44,711 bases of DNA from Chlamydiota bacterium (GCA_016178055.1 JACOUC010000078.1:1-44711); one strand, 5' to 3'. Positions 9,517 through 18,819 are shown, counted from the first letter of the stretch. Program-made: numbers and translations. Notes: generated by a model not told the origin, from the sequence alone.

Positions 9517-10854
9517 TTAAATAGCTTCTGTCACACCTTTAATAGCTCGATAAGTCGCATCTAAAAGTTTTAGAAGCTCCTTTTGCCGAATGGCGAGAGG
9601 TGGCATGAGAACCATCACATTACCCAGAGGCCTTAAAATCACCCCTCTTTTGCGAAGGTCCTGACACACCCGAATTCCCATTTTTTCTTTGAGTGGAAAC
9701 TCTTGATAGGGTTTTTTAGATTTAACGAGTTCAATCCCAATCATCATACCGCATTGTCGGATTTCTCCTACATGAGCGAGCTCATTCAATCGTGAAAGTT
9801 CTTTCTTTAAGAAAGAAATATTTTTCTCGACCCTCTCCAGTAATTTCTCCTTTTTAAATAATTTAAGATTTTGAAGGGCCACCGCACAGGCCAAGGGATT
9901 CCCGGTATAGGTATGACCATGAAAAAAGGTTTTGAATTCTCGATATTCCCCCAAAAAAGCATTATAAATTTTTTCCTTTACCAAGGTCGCAGCCAAAGGA
10001 AGATAACCTCCTGTGATTCCCTTGGCCACAGCCATGAGATCAGGCGTGACATTTTCCTGTTCACAAGCAAACATTTTCCCTGTCCGCCCAAATCCGGTGG
10101 CCACTTCATCCACAATCAAAAGAAGATCATAACGATTACAAAGCGCTCGAACGGCTTTTAAAAAGCCTTCGGAATGGATCAACATTCCTGCTGCTGCCTG
10201 AATTAAAGGCTCCATCACAATGCCAATGATTTGTCCTTGATAACGCCGAATCACATTTTCCATTTTCTGGATTAACTTTTTAATGCCTTCTCTCCCTTTA
10301 AAAAAATAAGGGGAAGGGAAACGAATCACATCAAAGAGAAGTGGTTTAAAGGCTTGATGAAAAAGCTCCATTCCGCCCACACTGACGGAACCTAAAGTAT
10401 CGCCATGATATTCCTCGCGAAAACTAATAAATTTTGTTCTTTTTGAATTTGGATCTAGATGCTTCCAATATTGATAAGCCATTTTAAGAGCGACTTCAAC
10501 CGCTGTTGAGCCATTATCCGAATAAAAAACTTTTGTGAGTCCTTGGGGAGCTATTTCAATCAACTCTTCCGCCAGTTCAATGGATGGAACATTGGCTAGC
10601 CCCAAAAGCGTGCTATGAGCAATTTTCTTGAGCTGTTTTTGAAGAGCTTGATCTAATTCTTTTTTTCGATGCCCATGCACAGTGACCCAAAGCGATGAGA
10701 CTCCATCCAAATAGCGTTTGCCCTCTGTATCAAAAAGATAGGGCCCCTCCCCACGTTCAATCACCAAAGGATTTTCTTTTCCCCAATCCTTCATCTGGGT
10801 AAAGGGGTGCCAAATGTATTGACGATCAAGCTGCTGAAGCTGATGTGTGTTCAT
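9517..10854 (-). CDS. bioA: adenosylmethionine-8-amino-7-oxononanoate aminotransferase
   Basis: Converts KAPA to DAPA in biotin synthesis, with S-adenosylmethionine as amino donor and PLP as cofactor. It is a class III aminotransferase. The N terminus YIWHPFTQMKDW is diagnostic of BioA, DEVATGFGRTG holds the PLP-ring aspartate, and the Schiff-base lysine is in AVAKGITGGY. I prefer ATG at 10854; a start at 10872 would lengthen the overlap with bioF. The bioF 3' end still overlaps by 29 bases, so the two are translationally coupled. Confidence 0.93.
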   Translation of the reverse strand: MNTHQLQQLDRQYIWHPFTQMKDWGKENPLVIERGEGPYLFDTEGKRYLDGVSSLWVTVHGHRKKELDQALQKQLKKIAHSTLLGLANVPSIELAEELIEIAPQGLTKVFYSDNGSTAVEVALKMAYQYWKHLDPNSKRTKFISFREEYHGDTLGSVSVGGMELFHQAFKPLLFDVIRFPSPYFFKGREGIKKLIQKMENVIRRYQGQIIGIVMEPLIQAAAGMLIHSEGFLKAVRALCNRYDLLLIVDEVATGFGRTGKMFACEQENVTPDLMAVAKGITGGYLPLAATLVKEKIYNAFLGEYREFKTFFHGHTYTGNPLACAVALQNLKLFKKEKLLERVEKNISFLKKELSRLNELAHVGEIRQCGMMIGIELVKSKKPYQEFPLKEKMGIRVCQDLRKRGVILRPLGNVMVLMPPLAIRQKELLKLLDATYRAIKGVTEAI

Positions 10855-12019
10855 CTTTCTTGATTTTTCCAATGATTTCCAGAACCTGATCCAAATGCTT
10901 CTGAGTATGACTGGCCATGAGACTCAAGCGAATGCGACCCTTACCTTCTGGAACCGTTGGAGGACGAATCGCTGGAGCAAAGGTTCCCTGTTCTTTTAGA
11001 AAATCCTCTACGGCCAAAGTTGCTCGATCATCCCCAATGATGATAGGAATAATAGGAGTAAACTCTCCTGAAGATTCGAGACCCCTTTTCTTTAATCCCT
11101 CAAAAAAATATTCTGTATTTTTTCTTAAAAACTGAAGTGGGCTATTTTTCCCCTGAATCATTTCAAGTGCTTTTAGGGCACTGGCACAAACCCCTGCTGG
11201 CAAAGCTGTCGTGTAAATAAAACTTTTTGATTTATTGCGAAGATAGTCGATGGTTTCTCGCTTTCCTCCAATAAAACCTCCAAGAGAACCTAAAGCTTTA
11301 CTCAGAGTTCCCATCACAACATCCACTTCTCTTGGATTGATTGAAAAATGTTCAAGAGCTCCTTTGCCTGTTTTTCCAAGAACTCCTGTAGCATGCGCCT
11401 CATCAATCATCAGATGGGCATTGTATTTTTGACAAAGATTTAAAATTTCTTTTAAGGGAGCGATATCCCCATCCATGCTAAAAAGGGTTTCGGTAATCAC
11501 CCATTTATTTTTAAAATTTTGGCTCTCTGCTTTTTTTAAAATTTCTTCTAATCGCTTGACATCTCGATGAGGATAAACCCATATCTTTGCCCTTGAAAGC
11601 TGTGCAGCCTCAATAATACTTGCATGATTGAATCGGTCTAAAATAATTAAATCGTCAGGTCCTATTAATGTAGAAATGGCCCCCAAATTAGCCATGTAAC
11701 CCGTTGGATAAAGAAGAACCGCCTCAACCCCCTTGAATTTTGCCAGGGCATCTTCAAGGGCTTCATGAAAAACCGTATGACCACTGACCAATCTCGAGGC
11801 CCCAGCCCCAGTCCCAAACTGCCATGTGGCTCGAAGGGCCGCCCAACGTACACTGAAACGATGCGCCAAACCCAAATAATTATTCGAGGCAAAGTTAATC
11901 AATTTCTTTCCATTGATTCTTACAATAGGACCTGAAATTTTCTCTACCGTTTTAAAAGAACGATAGCGGTTTTTGCCTTTTAAAATATTGAGCTCTTCTT
12001 TTAAAGAATTCATTGTCAT
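10826..12019 (-). CDS. bioF: 8-amino-7-oxononanoate synthase (KAPA synthase)
   Basis: Joins pimeloyl-ACP or pimeloyl-CoA with alanine to give KAPA, using PLP. It is an alpha-oxoamine synthase with FASNNYLGL near the start, GTGAGASRLVSG, the PLP aspartate/histidine pair in IDEAHATGVLG, and the lysine in GTLSKALGSLGG. The family also holds glycine C-acetyltransferase and serine palmitoyltransferase; adjacency to bioA favours BioF. The ATG at 12019, preceded by GGCGGAT, is preferred to 12046, which lies inside a repeat element. Confidence 0.9.
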   Translation of the reverse strand: MTMNSLKEELNILKGKNRYRSFKTVEKISGPIVRINGKKLINFASNNYLGLAHRFSVRWAALRATWQFGTGAGASRLVSGHTVFHEALEDALAKFKGVEAVLLYPTGYMANLGAISTLIGPDDLIILDRFNHASIIEAAQLSRAKIWVYPHRDVKRLEEILKKAESQNFKNKWVITETLFSMDGDIAPLKEILNLCQKYNAHLMIDEAHATGVLGKTGKGALEHFSINPREVDVVMGTLSKALGSLGGFIGGKRETIDYLRNKSKSFIYTTALPAGVCASALKALEMIQGKNSPLQFLRKNTEYFFEGLKKRGLESSGEFTPIIPIIIGDDRATLAVEDFLKEQGTFAPAIRPPTVPEGKGRIRLSLMASHTQKHLDQVLEIIGKIKKDEHTSASAA

Positions 12020-12041
12020 AAAGATCCGCCATAAAAATGAG

Positions 12042-12126
12042 CCCACAGTCTACGGTCCACAGTCCATAGAAATAAATAATTCCTCTAAAACCATCGACTA
12101 TTGACCGTCGACTGTGGACTGTAGCC
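12042..12126. repeat. palindromic heptamer repeat, CCACAGT family
   Basis: The left arm reads as units ccacagt, ctacggt, ccacagt, ccataga. The right arm, on the minus strand, reads ctacagt, ccacagt, cgacggt, caatagt, cgatgg. The arms are inverted around an AT-rich centre, in the gap between the ketoacyl synthase gene and bioF. Confidence 0.75.
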
Positions 12127-12173
12127 TATTTTCATCCACTTGAGTTAACAAGAACGAAAAGCAAAATAAACTT

Positions 12174-13337
12174 CTATACTTTCCTCACTAAAATCCCTCC
12201 CACATGTCCCCCAAATCCATAGGCAAGACACACAAAAGTTTCAATCTTTTTTTCACGACCCTCTCGGGCCGTATAATCTAAATCACATTCTGGGTCCGAT
12301 TTTTCCAAATTCAAAGTTGGAGGAATAAATTGATGTTTCATTGCCAAAAGCGACACAATGAGCTCTAAGGCTCCACTGGCCCCAACCACATGTCCTGTAA
12401 ACGGTTTAGTCGCACTCAAAGAAATTTTTTTAGCCTCTCTACCAAAAAAAATTTTTAGCCCCCGTGTCTCAACTCGATCATTCCAGGGCGTCCCCGTTCC
12501 ATGAAGATTGATATAATCTATTTTTTCTTTCGCCATCCCAGCTTTTTCAACAAGATTTTGCAACGCCTTTGCAACACTGTTCCCGCTTTCATCCATTTTG
12601 AGAGGATGATATAAATCAACTCCATTATAAACGCTCAAGATTTCCCCATAAATTTTTGCGTCTCTTTTAAGAGCATGTTTAAAAGACTCTAGAACAAGAA
12701 CAGCGCATCCTTCCCCTAAAACCGTTCCAGATCGATGCTGATCAAATGGCCTTAAGAGTTGAGAAGGCTCATTCGTAGAAGAAAATTTAGCCATCATCCC
12801 CGAGCGTTGATAACCCTGAAGTAAAAAGGGATGAAGAACTGAATCACTGGCTCCTGCTAAAACCAAATCAGCCCTACCCTCCCTAATCCATCGAGCCCCC
12901 CATTCCACAGAATGAAGACCGGTTGCACAGGCTCCAACCAAATTCAATGCCGGACCCTGCGTTTGAAGCATAGAAATCAAAAAAGCATTCACTTGATGAA
13001 GAGAAAAACCGTCTTTCCCTTCCAACCAACGACAAACGTCCCCTTTACTCGTACTCACTGTTAAACCCACACGAGTCGGATCCATCGTCTCCAAATTGAC
13101 TTGGGCATCTTGCAAGGCTTGAGAGCTCACTTGAAAGGCCCACTCTCGAGTTAAATGATCACGCCTATCCTCCGTCACAATCCCCGCTGGCCATTCAAAT
13201 CCATTCTCACGAAACCATCGTATCCCGGATCGGCCCTGAACAATCGCCTCCCATACCTCATTTTGGTTCCGTCCAATCGCCGTTAAAAGCCCTACCCCTG
13301 TAATCACCACACGGGAAGGATAAGGAGAAATTTTCAT
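12174..13337 (-). CDS. beta-ketoacyl-ACP synthase (FabF-like)
   Basis: Carries out the decarboxylative condensation step of fatty-acid elongation. The Cys-His-His triad is visible: Cys in GACATGLHS, His in INLHGTGTPWND and His in KPFTGHVVGASGALE. Its length from MKISPYPSRVVITG is 387 residues, slightly short of FabF. An upstream start at 13430 would read into an inverted repeat, so ATG 13337 is chosen. Its position between an SDR reductase gene and bioF-bioA suggests it elongates the precursor of pimelate for biotin, but a role in general or special lipid synthesis is possible. Confidence 0.85.
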   Translation of the reverse strand: MKISPYPSRVVITGVGLLTAIGRNQNEVWEAIVQGRSGIRWFRENGFEWPAGIVTEDRRDHLTREWAFQVSSQALQDAQVNLETMDPTRVGLTVSTSKGDVCRWLEGKDGFSLHQVNAFLISMLQTQGPALNLVGACATGLHSVEWGARWIREGRADLVLAGASDSVLHPFLLQGYQRSGMMAKFSSTNEPSQLLRPFDQHRSGTVLGEGCAVLVLESFKHALKRDAKIYGEILSVYNGVDLYHPLKMDESGNSVAKALQNLVEKAGMAKEKIDYINLHGTGTPWNDRVETRGLKIFFGREAKKISLSATKPFTGHVVGASGALELIVSLLAMKHQFIPPTLNLEKSDPECDLDYTAREGREKKIETFVCLAYGFGGHVGGILVRKV

Positions 13338-13375
13338 AGGACTATTTCCATTATTCGTATTGAATAAGCGGGTGG

Positions 13376-13536
13376 CCCAAATCTGGGGCCCTTCCGCCCG
13401 CAAGATCTCAGTGGACGAAGGAAAAGGCACTCTACTCTCACTCTATCTTGAATTTCTTCTTATCCTGCAGAAAATATTTATCCGGACCCTTGTCGCTGGA
13501 ACCACGAGATCTGAGGACGGAAAGGTCAGATTTGGG
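13376..13536. repeat. imperfect long inverted repeat
   Basis: Bases 13376-13409 (cccaaatctg...agatctc) match the reverse complement of about 13506-13536 with a few mismatches and small gaps. The arms flank a roughly 95-base centre. This fills the 230-base gap between the SDR and ketoacyl-synthase genes; I see no gene in it. It is unlike the heptamer families. Confidence 0.55.
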
Positions 13537-13567
13537 ACAGGACCCGCCGACCTCTTCCAACTTACCT

Positions 13568-14305
13568 TTAATAATTAAAAACCCTGTCTTCCAGACTAAA
13601 CACCTCCCCCGTCATAGCATGAAGTTCTGTAATCGCTCTAATCGACTCGGCCACATCCCTCAAAGACCTCTCCGACTTATTTCTCATAACATCCATCCCC
13701 TCCGTCATCCGAGTGGGTAAAAGTCCGGGAATCACCGCATTCACCTGAATATTTTTAGACCTGAGCTCTAGAGCTGCTACCTTTGTCAAAGCAAGAAGAG
13801 CTGCCTTTGACACCGCATAATTTGATTGCCCCCGATTTCCCGTCATTGCCACACGAGAAATAATATTGATGATATGTTTAGAAAAATTTCTCTCTTGCGA
13901 TGGATTGGATTCCATCAGGGGAAGGACTCCCTGAATGCAATCAATAGGCCCCTTCAGATTGACCTGCATCACCTCATCCCAATCTTCCGACTTCATTAAA
14001 ATAACATTTTGATCTCGAGTAATAGCTGCATTGTTGATTAAAACATCAACGACGACGCCTTCTTCTTTGAGAAAAGCAAAAAAAAACTTTACCTCTTTTG
14101 AATCTCCAATATTCACTTTAAAAAACTGGACATGCTGTCCTCTCATTTGAGCATTTTCACTCAAGATTTTTACTTCAGAATCTGACTGTCGATAAAGACC
14201 TATCACTTGATCGGCTTCCCCCGCAAAAACTTGAACCAATTCTGCCCCAAGCCCTCGCGAAGCACCGGTGATTAGGATGGTTCTTCGTATTTCGTTAATC
14301 TTCAT
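13568..14305 (-). CDS. short-chain dehydrogenase/reductase, FabG-like
   Basis: An NAD(P)-dependent reductase. It has the Rossmann glycine motif TGASRGLG, NNAAI, and the catalytic Ser (IISRVAMTG) with YAVSK (Tyr and Lys). It ends AMTGEVFSLEDRVFNY, where FabG normally has TGEVFNVDGG, so the C terminus is atypical. Likely reduces the 3-ketoacyl-ACP made by the neighbouring synthase. ATG at 14305 gives the usual short N terminus; a start at 14344 is possible. Confidence 0.85.
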   Translation of the reverse strand: MKINEIRRTILITGASRGLGAELVQVFAGEADQVIGLYRQSDSEVKILSENAQMRGQHVQFFKVNIGDSKEVKFFFAFLKEEGVVVDVLINNAAITRDQNVILMKSEDWDEVMQVNLKGPIDCIQGVLPLMESNPSQERNFSKHIINIISRVAMTGNRGQSNYAVSKAALLALTKVAALELRSKNIQVNAVIPGLLPTRMTEGMDVMRNKSERSLRDVAESIRAITELHAMTGEVFSLEDRVFNY

Positions 14306-14342
14306 TATCGCCACCCTCTTATTTCGGGCCACACAAGTGGAC

Positions 14343-14482
14343 AAAAATCAAAATCCAAGTATCAAAATGCAAAATGACAATCCAAAACTCAAAATTTTTC
14401 CATGCGACGACATTGGGAACATTTTGGATTTTGATCTGTCATTTTGATTTTTGATATTTGATTTTTGGATTTTCATAATTGT
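14343..14482. repeat. palindromic heptamer repeat, WATCAAA family (copy B)
   Basis: Same architecture as copy A. The centre ccatgcgacgacattgggaac is the reverse complement of the centre of copy D at 24320-24450. It separates the SDR gene from the ExbD gene. Confidence 0.85.
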
Positions 14483-14535
14483 TAAGTCTTTTTTAAGCAA
14501 TGGTTAACATTCGGGGTAAAAAAATTTGCTTCGTG

Positions 14536-14946
14536 TTAAGCCTTCTCCTCCACCTGAGTCGCGATATCAAGTTGATGAACCCCCATATTCCTTAAAATAT
14601 CTAACACTTTTACCATCTGCCCATAAGAAACATCTGTATCTCCCCTCAGTAAAACAGCGATATCCCCTTTCTTTTCCCTCGCGGCACGAATCCTTTCGGC
14701 AAGATCAGTAAGCTCCAATACCTCACGGTTCCAATAAAGGACGCCCGTCTTTGATACACTTAAATTCACCACATCTTGAGGCGTGTCAACTTTTTGTGAA
14801 GAGGCTTCAGGCAAGTTAAGATCAATACCGGATTCAATCACAGGGGCTAAGAGAATAAAGACAATCAAAAGCACCATGGTCACATCGACCAGATTGGTCA
14901 CATTAATATCGCTTACAACTTTGCGTGAATGACGGGGGGTCATCAC
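14536..14946 (-). CDS. ExbD/TolR-family biopolymer transport protein
   Basis: A 136-residue inner-membrane protein with one N-terminal membrane helix and a periplasmic domain. The helix carries the proton-path aspartate in NLVDVTMVLLIVFILLAP, and the periplasmic part has DLNLPEA and DTDVSYGQMVKVLDILR. With the ExbB/TolQ protein encoded just upstream (six-base gap) it forms a proton-driven motor energising outer-membrane processes. TolR and ExbD cannot be told apart here, because no tonB, tolA, tolB or pal is in the window. Confidence 0.9.
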   Translation of the reverse strand: MMTPRHSRKVVSDINVTNLVDVTMVLLIVFILLAPVIESGIDLNLPEASSQKVDTPQDVVNLSVSKTGVLYWNREVLELTDLAERIRAAREKKGDIAVLLRGDTDVSYGQMVKVLDILRNMGVHQLDIATQVEEKA

Positions 14947-14952
14947 ACCACC

Positions 14953-15648
14953 TCAACGCATGACATATTTTTTTTCAACGGCCGAAAGAAATTCCGAAGA
15001 AAAATTATCAGTTTTAAGAGAAAGAGTATTAATTTTTGTTTGGAAAAAATTGTAGGCGATGAGGGCGGGTATAGCGACTAAAAGCCCAATGACCGTTGTA
15101 ATCAAAGCCATGGCAACACCTGGAGCTACAGCACTGATACTCGCCGTGCCCTTTCGGCTGATTCCCACAAAAGCAATCATAATCCCCCAAACCGTTCCTA
15201 AAAGACCTAGCAGAGGTCCGACCGAAGAAGTGGTGGCTAAAACTGAAAGAGATTTTTCAAGATTCATCATTTCTTCTGACGCAGCTCGGGATAGATATTT
15301 CTGGAGACTTTCTAACTCCAAAATAGAGATTTTAGGAGAAACCGCCTTTAAAGGGCTGTTCGAGATCATTTCCGTACTCTTTAAAATATTTTCAAGCTCT
15401 CGACATCCAATTTTATAGACCTTGACCAGAGGGGAGGGATCTTCTCTCCTTACATAAGTGTTGCGAAATAAATTTAAGGGGTCGACATGGTTTCCACGAA
15501 ATTTTTCTAAAAATCCCTGAGACCCTTTCTCAATCGAGCGAAGCAATTTAATTTTATTGAGAAAAACCGCCCAGCAATACACGGAAAGAAAGACCAAAAT
15601 GAGAATAATAACAATGGCAACAAAATCCAAATGAATGAGTGAGCCCAT
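14953..15648 (-). CDS. ExbB/TolQ-family proton channel protein
   Basis: A 231-residue protein with three membrane helices. The conserved MotA/TolQ/ExbB core is clear: SSVGPLLGLLGTVWGIMIAF in helix 2 and AISAVAPGVAMALITTVIGLLVAIPALIAYNFF-type residues in helix 3 (about 165-205). It partners the ExbD/TolR protein downstream. The N-terminal helix (LDFVAIVIILILVFLSVYCW) spans the membrane before the cytoplasmic domain. Confidence 0.92.
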   Translation of the reverse strand: MGSLIHLDFVAIVIILILVFLSVYCWAVFLNKIKLLRSIEKGSQGFLEKFRGNHVDPLNLFRNTYVRREDPSPLVKVYKIGCRELENILKSTEMISNSPLKAVSPKISILELESLQKYLSRAASEEMMNLEKSLSVLATTSSVGPLLGLLGTVWGIMIAFVGISRKGTASISAVAPGVAMALITTVIGLLVAIPALIAYNFFQTKINTLSLKTDNFSSEFLSAVEKKYVMR

Positions 15649-15654
15649 AATACC

Positions 15655-15837
15655 CTAGCTTAAGAAGTGGACGATCCCAAAAAGAATAACCGCGCAAAAA
15701 CCAAAGATAAAAAAAGTCTTCAACCCCTGTTTAAAAATCTGCTTCAACCCCTTTTGATTGATTGCAGCCCACACAAATGAAACCACACAAGAGATGTAAA
15801 AAAAGAGCAGAGTGTTTTTTAAGAAGCCTGCTGACAT
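15655..15837 (-). CDS. small membrane protein, two helices
   Basis: A 60-residue protein with two hydrophobic segments (TLLFFYISCVVSFVWAAI and TFFIFGFCAVILFGIVHFL) joined by a basic loop. Its start overlaps the end of the preceding membrane protein gene by 19 bases, and it stops six bases before the ExbB gene. The position in the operon supports it as real. I do not recognise the family. Confidence 0.6.
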   Translation of the reverse strand: MSAGFLKNTLLFFYISCVVSFVWAAINQKGLKQIFKQGLKTFFIFGFCAVILFGIVHFLS

Positions 15838-16193
15838 GAAGTTCGATCCTCTCGAATAACGTCGATGAGATGAATCAGAAGAAGTAAATTGAGTGAACCC
15901 GATACCAAAATAAAAGTTGTTCCAACTTCATGATAAGAAAAATGATGTGACAGCTGTTGCAATAAGTTTAACAAAAATGGAACCCCATTAAAAAACTTAA
16001 CGGTGTAGGCAAGAACCGTGAGAATATTCATTTCTTCCCATAGAATTCCCCCTCCCAGCATCATCCCAACTCCATAAAGAGGAACAATAGCAAAAAAGAA
16101 AAATAAGCCTAACCCTTTCTTTCCCATATAAAAATGACCTAACCCTGGAAAAAGATAACCTAAGAAAAACGCAAATGGATAACTTTTTTCCAT
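15819..16193 (-). CDS. small polytopic membrane protein (DUF6677-like)
   Basis: About 124 residues with three to four membrane helices. The N-terminal FLGYLFPGLGHFYMGKKG resembles the 'PGxGHxYxG' start of TM2/DUF6677-type proteins. ATG at 16193 has AAGGGG six bases upstream and is preferred to the TTG at 16208. First gene of the ExbBD operon. The role is unknown. Confidence 0.65.
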   Translation of the reverse strand: MEKSYPFAFFLGYLFPGLGHFYMGKKGLGLFFFFAIVPLYGVGMMLGGGILWEEMNILTVLAYTVKFFNGVPFLLNLLQQLSHHFSYHEVGTTFILVSGSLNLLLLIHLIDVIREDRTSCQQAS

Positions 16194-16228
16194 TCCAAAC
16201 CCCTTCAATAACCATTCAGAACAGCTAT

Positions 16229-17623
16229 TTAATACGCATTTTTCTGATTAGAAAGTGTCTTCAATATTATTTTGATATCGAACAGTATAGACCAATTCTC
16301 TAAATAATAAAGATCATATTTCAAGCGTTCTGAAATGGACGTATTCCCACGCAACCCATTGACTTGAGCCCATCCGGTCATGCCTGATTTGATCTTGTGA
16401 CGGGACATGTAACGGGGAACTCGCATTTTGAATTCATTCACAAAATGAGGGCGTTCAGGCCGAGGTCCGACTAAACTCATTTCCCCCTTTAGAACATTCC
16501 ACAATTGAGGAAGTTCATCCAAATTATACTTTCTTAAAAAACGACCCAGGCCTGTCCGTCGAGGGTCATCTTCGGTCGCCCAGACGGGGCCTGACTTTTC
16601 TTCTGCATCCACTCGCATGGTCCTAAATTTAACAAGGGTGAAAACCTTTCCATCTTCCCCCACTCTTTCTTGACGGTAAAAAATCGGCCCCCACGAATCC
16701 TTCTTGACCCATGCTGCAAGCAAAATAAACACAGGAAATCCAACTGTAAGACCCAAGATTGAACCCAGAATATCCACCCCCCTTTTCCAAAATCGATTCA
16801 TTGTCTTTTCCAATGGAAACTGTTTTAATCCCAGTAACGTCACCCCATAAAAATTTTCAATCTCGACTTGGCTGGTCAACATTTCAAAAAGATTGGGAAT
16901 CATTCGAAAATGAGCCATTTCTTTTTCACAATCAAAAATAATTTCAATAATTTTGCTCTGTTCTAACTCTGAAATGGTTAAAATAACTTCATCAACTTTT
17001 TTTTTGCTTAGAATTTGAGGAAGATCCGAAAGAGATCCTAAGATAGGAGCAAGATCCTTCTTAGAAAATTCATGTGAAGAATCAGAAAGAGCTCCAAGAA
17101 CTTCATAAAATTCGCCATAAGCTTTTAAACCATTCATCACCTTTTCTGACAACTCATTTGTTCCAAGAACCAATACCCTTTTCTTAAGCCCTAAACGTTG
17201 GTAAAGAGAACGGTCTAATTTTTCAAGAAGTTTTCTCCCCATCAGAATAGTCAAACAGCATAAAAACCAAGCCACCACAACTAACATTCTTGAATAAGAA
17301 ACATCACGATAAACAAAGGTAATAGCCATAAGAACCATCATTCCCAAACCTACTGCCTTAATGACTTGAGAAGATCGAACCCCACGAACAAGACCCTTTT
17401 TCCCGTACAAATTCATGGACTTGAAAATCAGCAGCATGACAATCGTTGCTGCAGGAAAGTTCTCTAGATAAAGGTGAAAAGAAGGAATTCCCCGAGTCAC
17501 TTCTAAAAGGCCTGAATGAAACCGGATCCAAAAAGCCAAATAAAAAGTAAGGTAGAAGATTAACCCATCTACCAACACTTGCCCTATTCCCATTCCAAAA
17601 TCAACCCATCGAGGCTTAGCCAT
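16229..17623 (-). CDS. undecaprenyl-phosphate sugar phosphotransferase (initiating glycosyltransferase)
   Basis: Starts exopolysaccharide or O-antigen units by moving a sugar phosphate from a nucleotide sugar to undecaprenyl phosphate. The domain order is that of WcaJ/PssY-type enzymes, at 464 residues: four N-terminal membrane helices, a Rossmann-like middle domain (VLVLGTNELSEKV), a fifth hydrophobic segment, then the bacterial sugar transferase domain. That last domain shows the motifs YRQERVGEDG, LVKFRTM, KYNLDELPQLWNV and MSLVGPRPERP. Sugar specificity cannot be told. Glycosyltransferase genes follow upstream on the same strand. Confidence 0.92.
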   Translation of the reverse strand: MAKPRWVDFGMGIGQVLVDGLIFYLTFYLAFWIRFHSGLLEVTRGIPSFHLYLENFPAATIVMLLIFKSMNLYGKKGLVRGVRSSQVIKAVGLGMMVLMAITFVYRDVSYSRMLVVVAWFLCCLTILMGRKLLEKLDRSLYQRLGLKKRVLVLGTNELSEKVMNGLKAYGEFYEVLGALSDSSHEFSKKDLAPILGSLSDLPQILSKKKVDEVILTISELEQSKIIEIIFDCEKEMAHFRMIPNLFEMLTSQVEIENFYGVTLLGLKQFPLEKTMNRFWKRGVDILGSILGLTVGFPVFILLAAWVKKDSWGPIFYRQERVGEDGKVFTLVKFRTMRVDAEEKSGPVWATEDDPRRTGLGRFLRKYNLDELPQLWNVLKGEMSLVGPRPERPHFVNEFKMRVPRYMSRHKIKSGMTGWAQVNGLRGNTSISERLKYDLYYLENWSILFDIKIILKTLSNQKNAY

Positions 17624-17654
17624 AGAATGACTGTTAGTTCTAATACGTTATCTC

Positions 17655-18758
17655 TCACTCGTTAAAAGAAATATTATTTTTTCGGAAAAATTCTTTAAAC
17701 TTTTGCTGAAAAATTTCTGTTCGAAATTGAAACGCATTTTGACGCAGAGCTTCTCTATCATAGGGTGTACCTTTAAATTTTTCAAGGGCTTGAACAAGAG
17801 CATTTGGAGTCTGATCATCAAAAAAGAGTCCTGTTTCACCTTCTTTAACGGTTTCAAGTACACCCCCCTTCCGAAAGGCAATGACAGGAGTGCCGCAAGC
17901 CTGGGCCTCAAGCGGGGTAATGCCAAAATCTTCTTCTCCAGGAAAAATCAGCGCTTGAGCTCGGGCATAATACTGTCTTAAAAGATCATTGGACACCCAA
18001 CCCAAAAATTGAATATTGGGTCCGGCCAATGTCTTCAGCTTTTCAAATTCCGTCCCTGCCCCAATGATTTTTAAGGGAAGTCCTGTTTGATTGAACGCTC
18101 GAATCGCCAAATCAATTCTCTTATAAGGGACAAGAGCACTAACGATCAGGAAATAGTCCTCTTTTAGGTCCAAATCATTATAATAGAACTTCGCTGTGTC
18201 GATGGGAGGATAAATTACCTCCGAGTCCCGTCCATACAAGTTTTTAATCCTTTTTGCCACATGTTGAGAGATGGCAATGAAATAATCTACACGCCTTGAA
18301 CTTTCCTGGTCCCATCGCTGCAAGCGTTTTAAAAAAAGGGTGAGGCCTAAAAATTTAAGCCAATGATAAGGTCCCTTTCCAAAATATTCATCGTAAAATC
18401 CCCACATATAGCGCATAGGCGTAAGGCAATAGCAGACATGAATGGCTTTTCTGGGGAGAGAAACTGATTTTGCTGCACAATGGCTAATGCTGATGACAAG
18501 ATCACAATCTTTTAAATTCAAATTCCGAATCGCCCATGGAAATAAGGGTAGGAAATAACGATATTTGGATTTTACAAATGGCAGTTTTTGAATCCAACTG
18601 GTAGAAATAGTCGATCTTTGAATTTCTTCAGAAATTTTATCTGGCTCACAAAGCAAGGTAAAAATAGGTGTGTGCGGCATCATTTCAAGCAAGACTTCCA
18701 GACATTTCTCCCCACCCCGCATTCCATTGAGCCAATCATGAACCAGTGCTATTTTCAT
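17655..18758 (-). CDS. GT4-family glycosyltransferase
   Basis: GT-B fold. The N terminus KIALVHDWLNGMRGGEKCLE is typical of the WbaZ/mannosyltransferase-like group. The C-terminal donor site shows FPGEEDFGITPLEAQACGTPVIA, the E-x7-E motif of GT4 enzymes. Likely adds a sugar to the lipid-linked exopolysaccharide unit. The ATG at 18758 has AGGGTGA just upstream, and a GTG three codons earlier is less likely. Length 367 residues, normal. Confidence 0.88.
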   Translation of the reverse strand: MKIALVHDWLNGMRGGEKCLEVLLEMMPHTPIFTLLCEPDKISEEIQRSTISTSWIQKLPFVKSKYRYFLPLFPWAIRNLNLKDCDLVISISHCAAKSVSLPRKAIHVCYCLTPMRYMWGFYDEYFGKGPYHWLKFLGLTLFLKRLQRWDQESSRRVDYFIAISQHVAKRIKNLYGRDSEVIYPPIDTAKFYYNDLDLKEDYFLIVSALVPYKRIDLAIRAFNQTGLPLKIIGAGTEFEKLKTLAGPNIQFLGWVSNDLLRQYYARAQALIFPGEEDFGITPLEAQACGTPVIAFRKGGVLETVKEGETGLFFDDQTPNALVQALEKFKGTPYDREALRQNAFQFRTEIFQQKFKEFFRKNNISFNE

Positions 18759-18819
18759 AGTTGTCACCCTAAACGTTTTTGTCCACCCAAGAGGATGAAA
18801 TATCCCCCAACTCCCTTTT

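Noticed and set aside
13416-13567. Small acyl-carrier-protein gene between the SDR and ketoacyl synthase
   Set aside because: The open minus-strand frame (LEEVGGSCPKSDLSVLRSR) has no start and no DSL phosphopantetheine motif, and lies in an inverted repeat.
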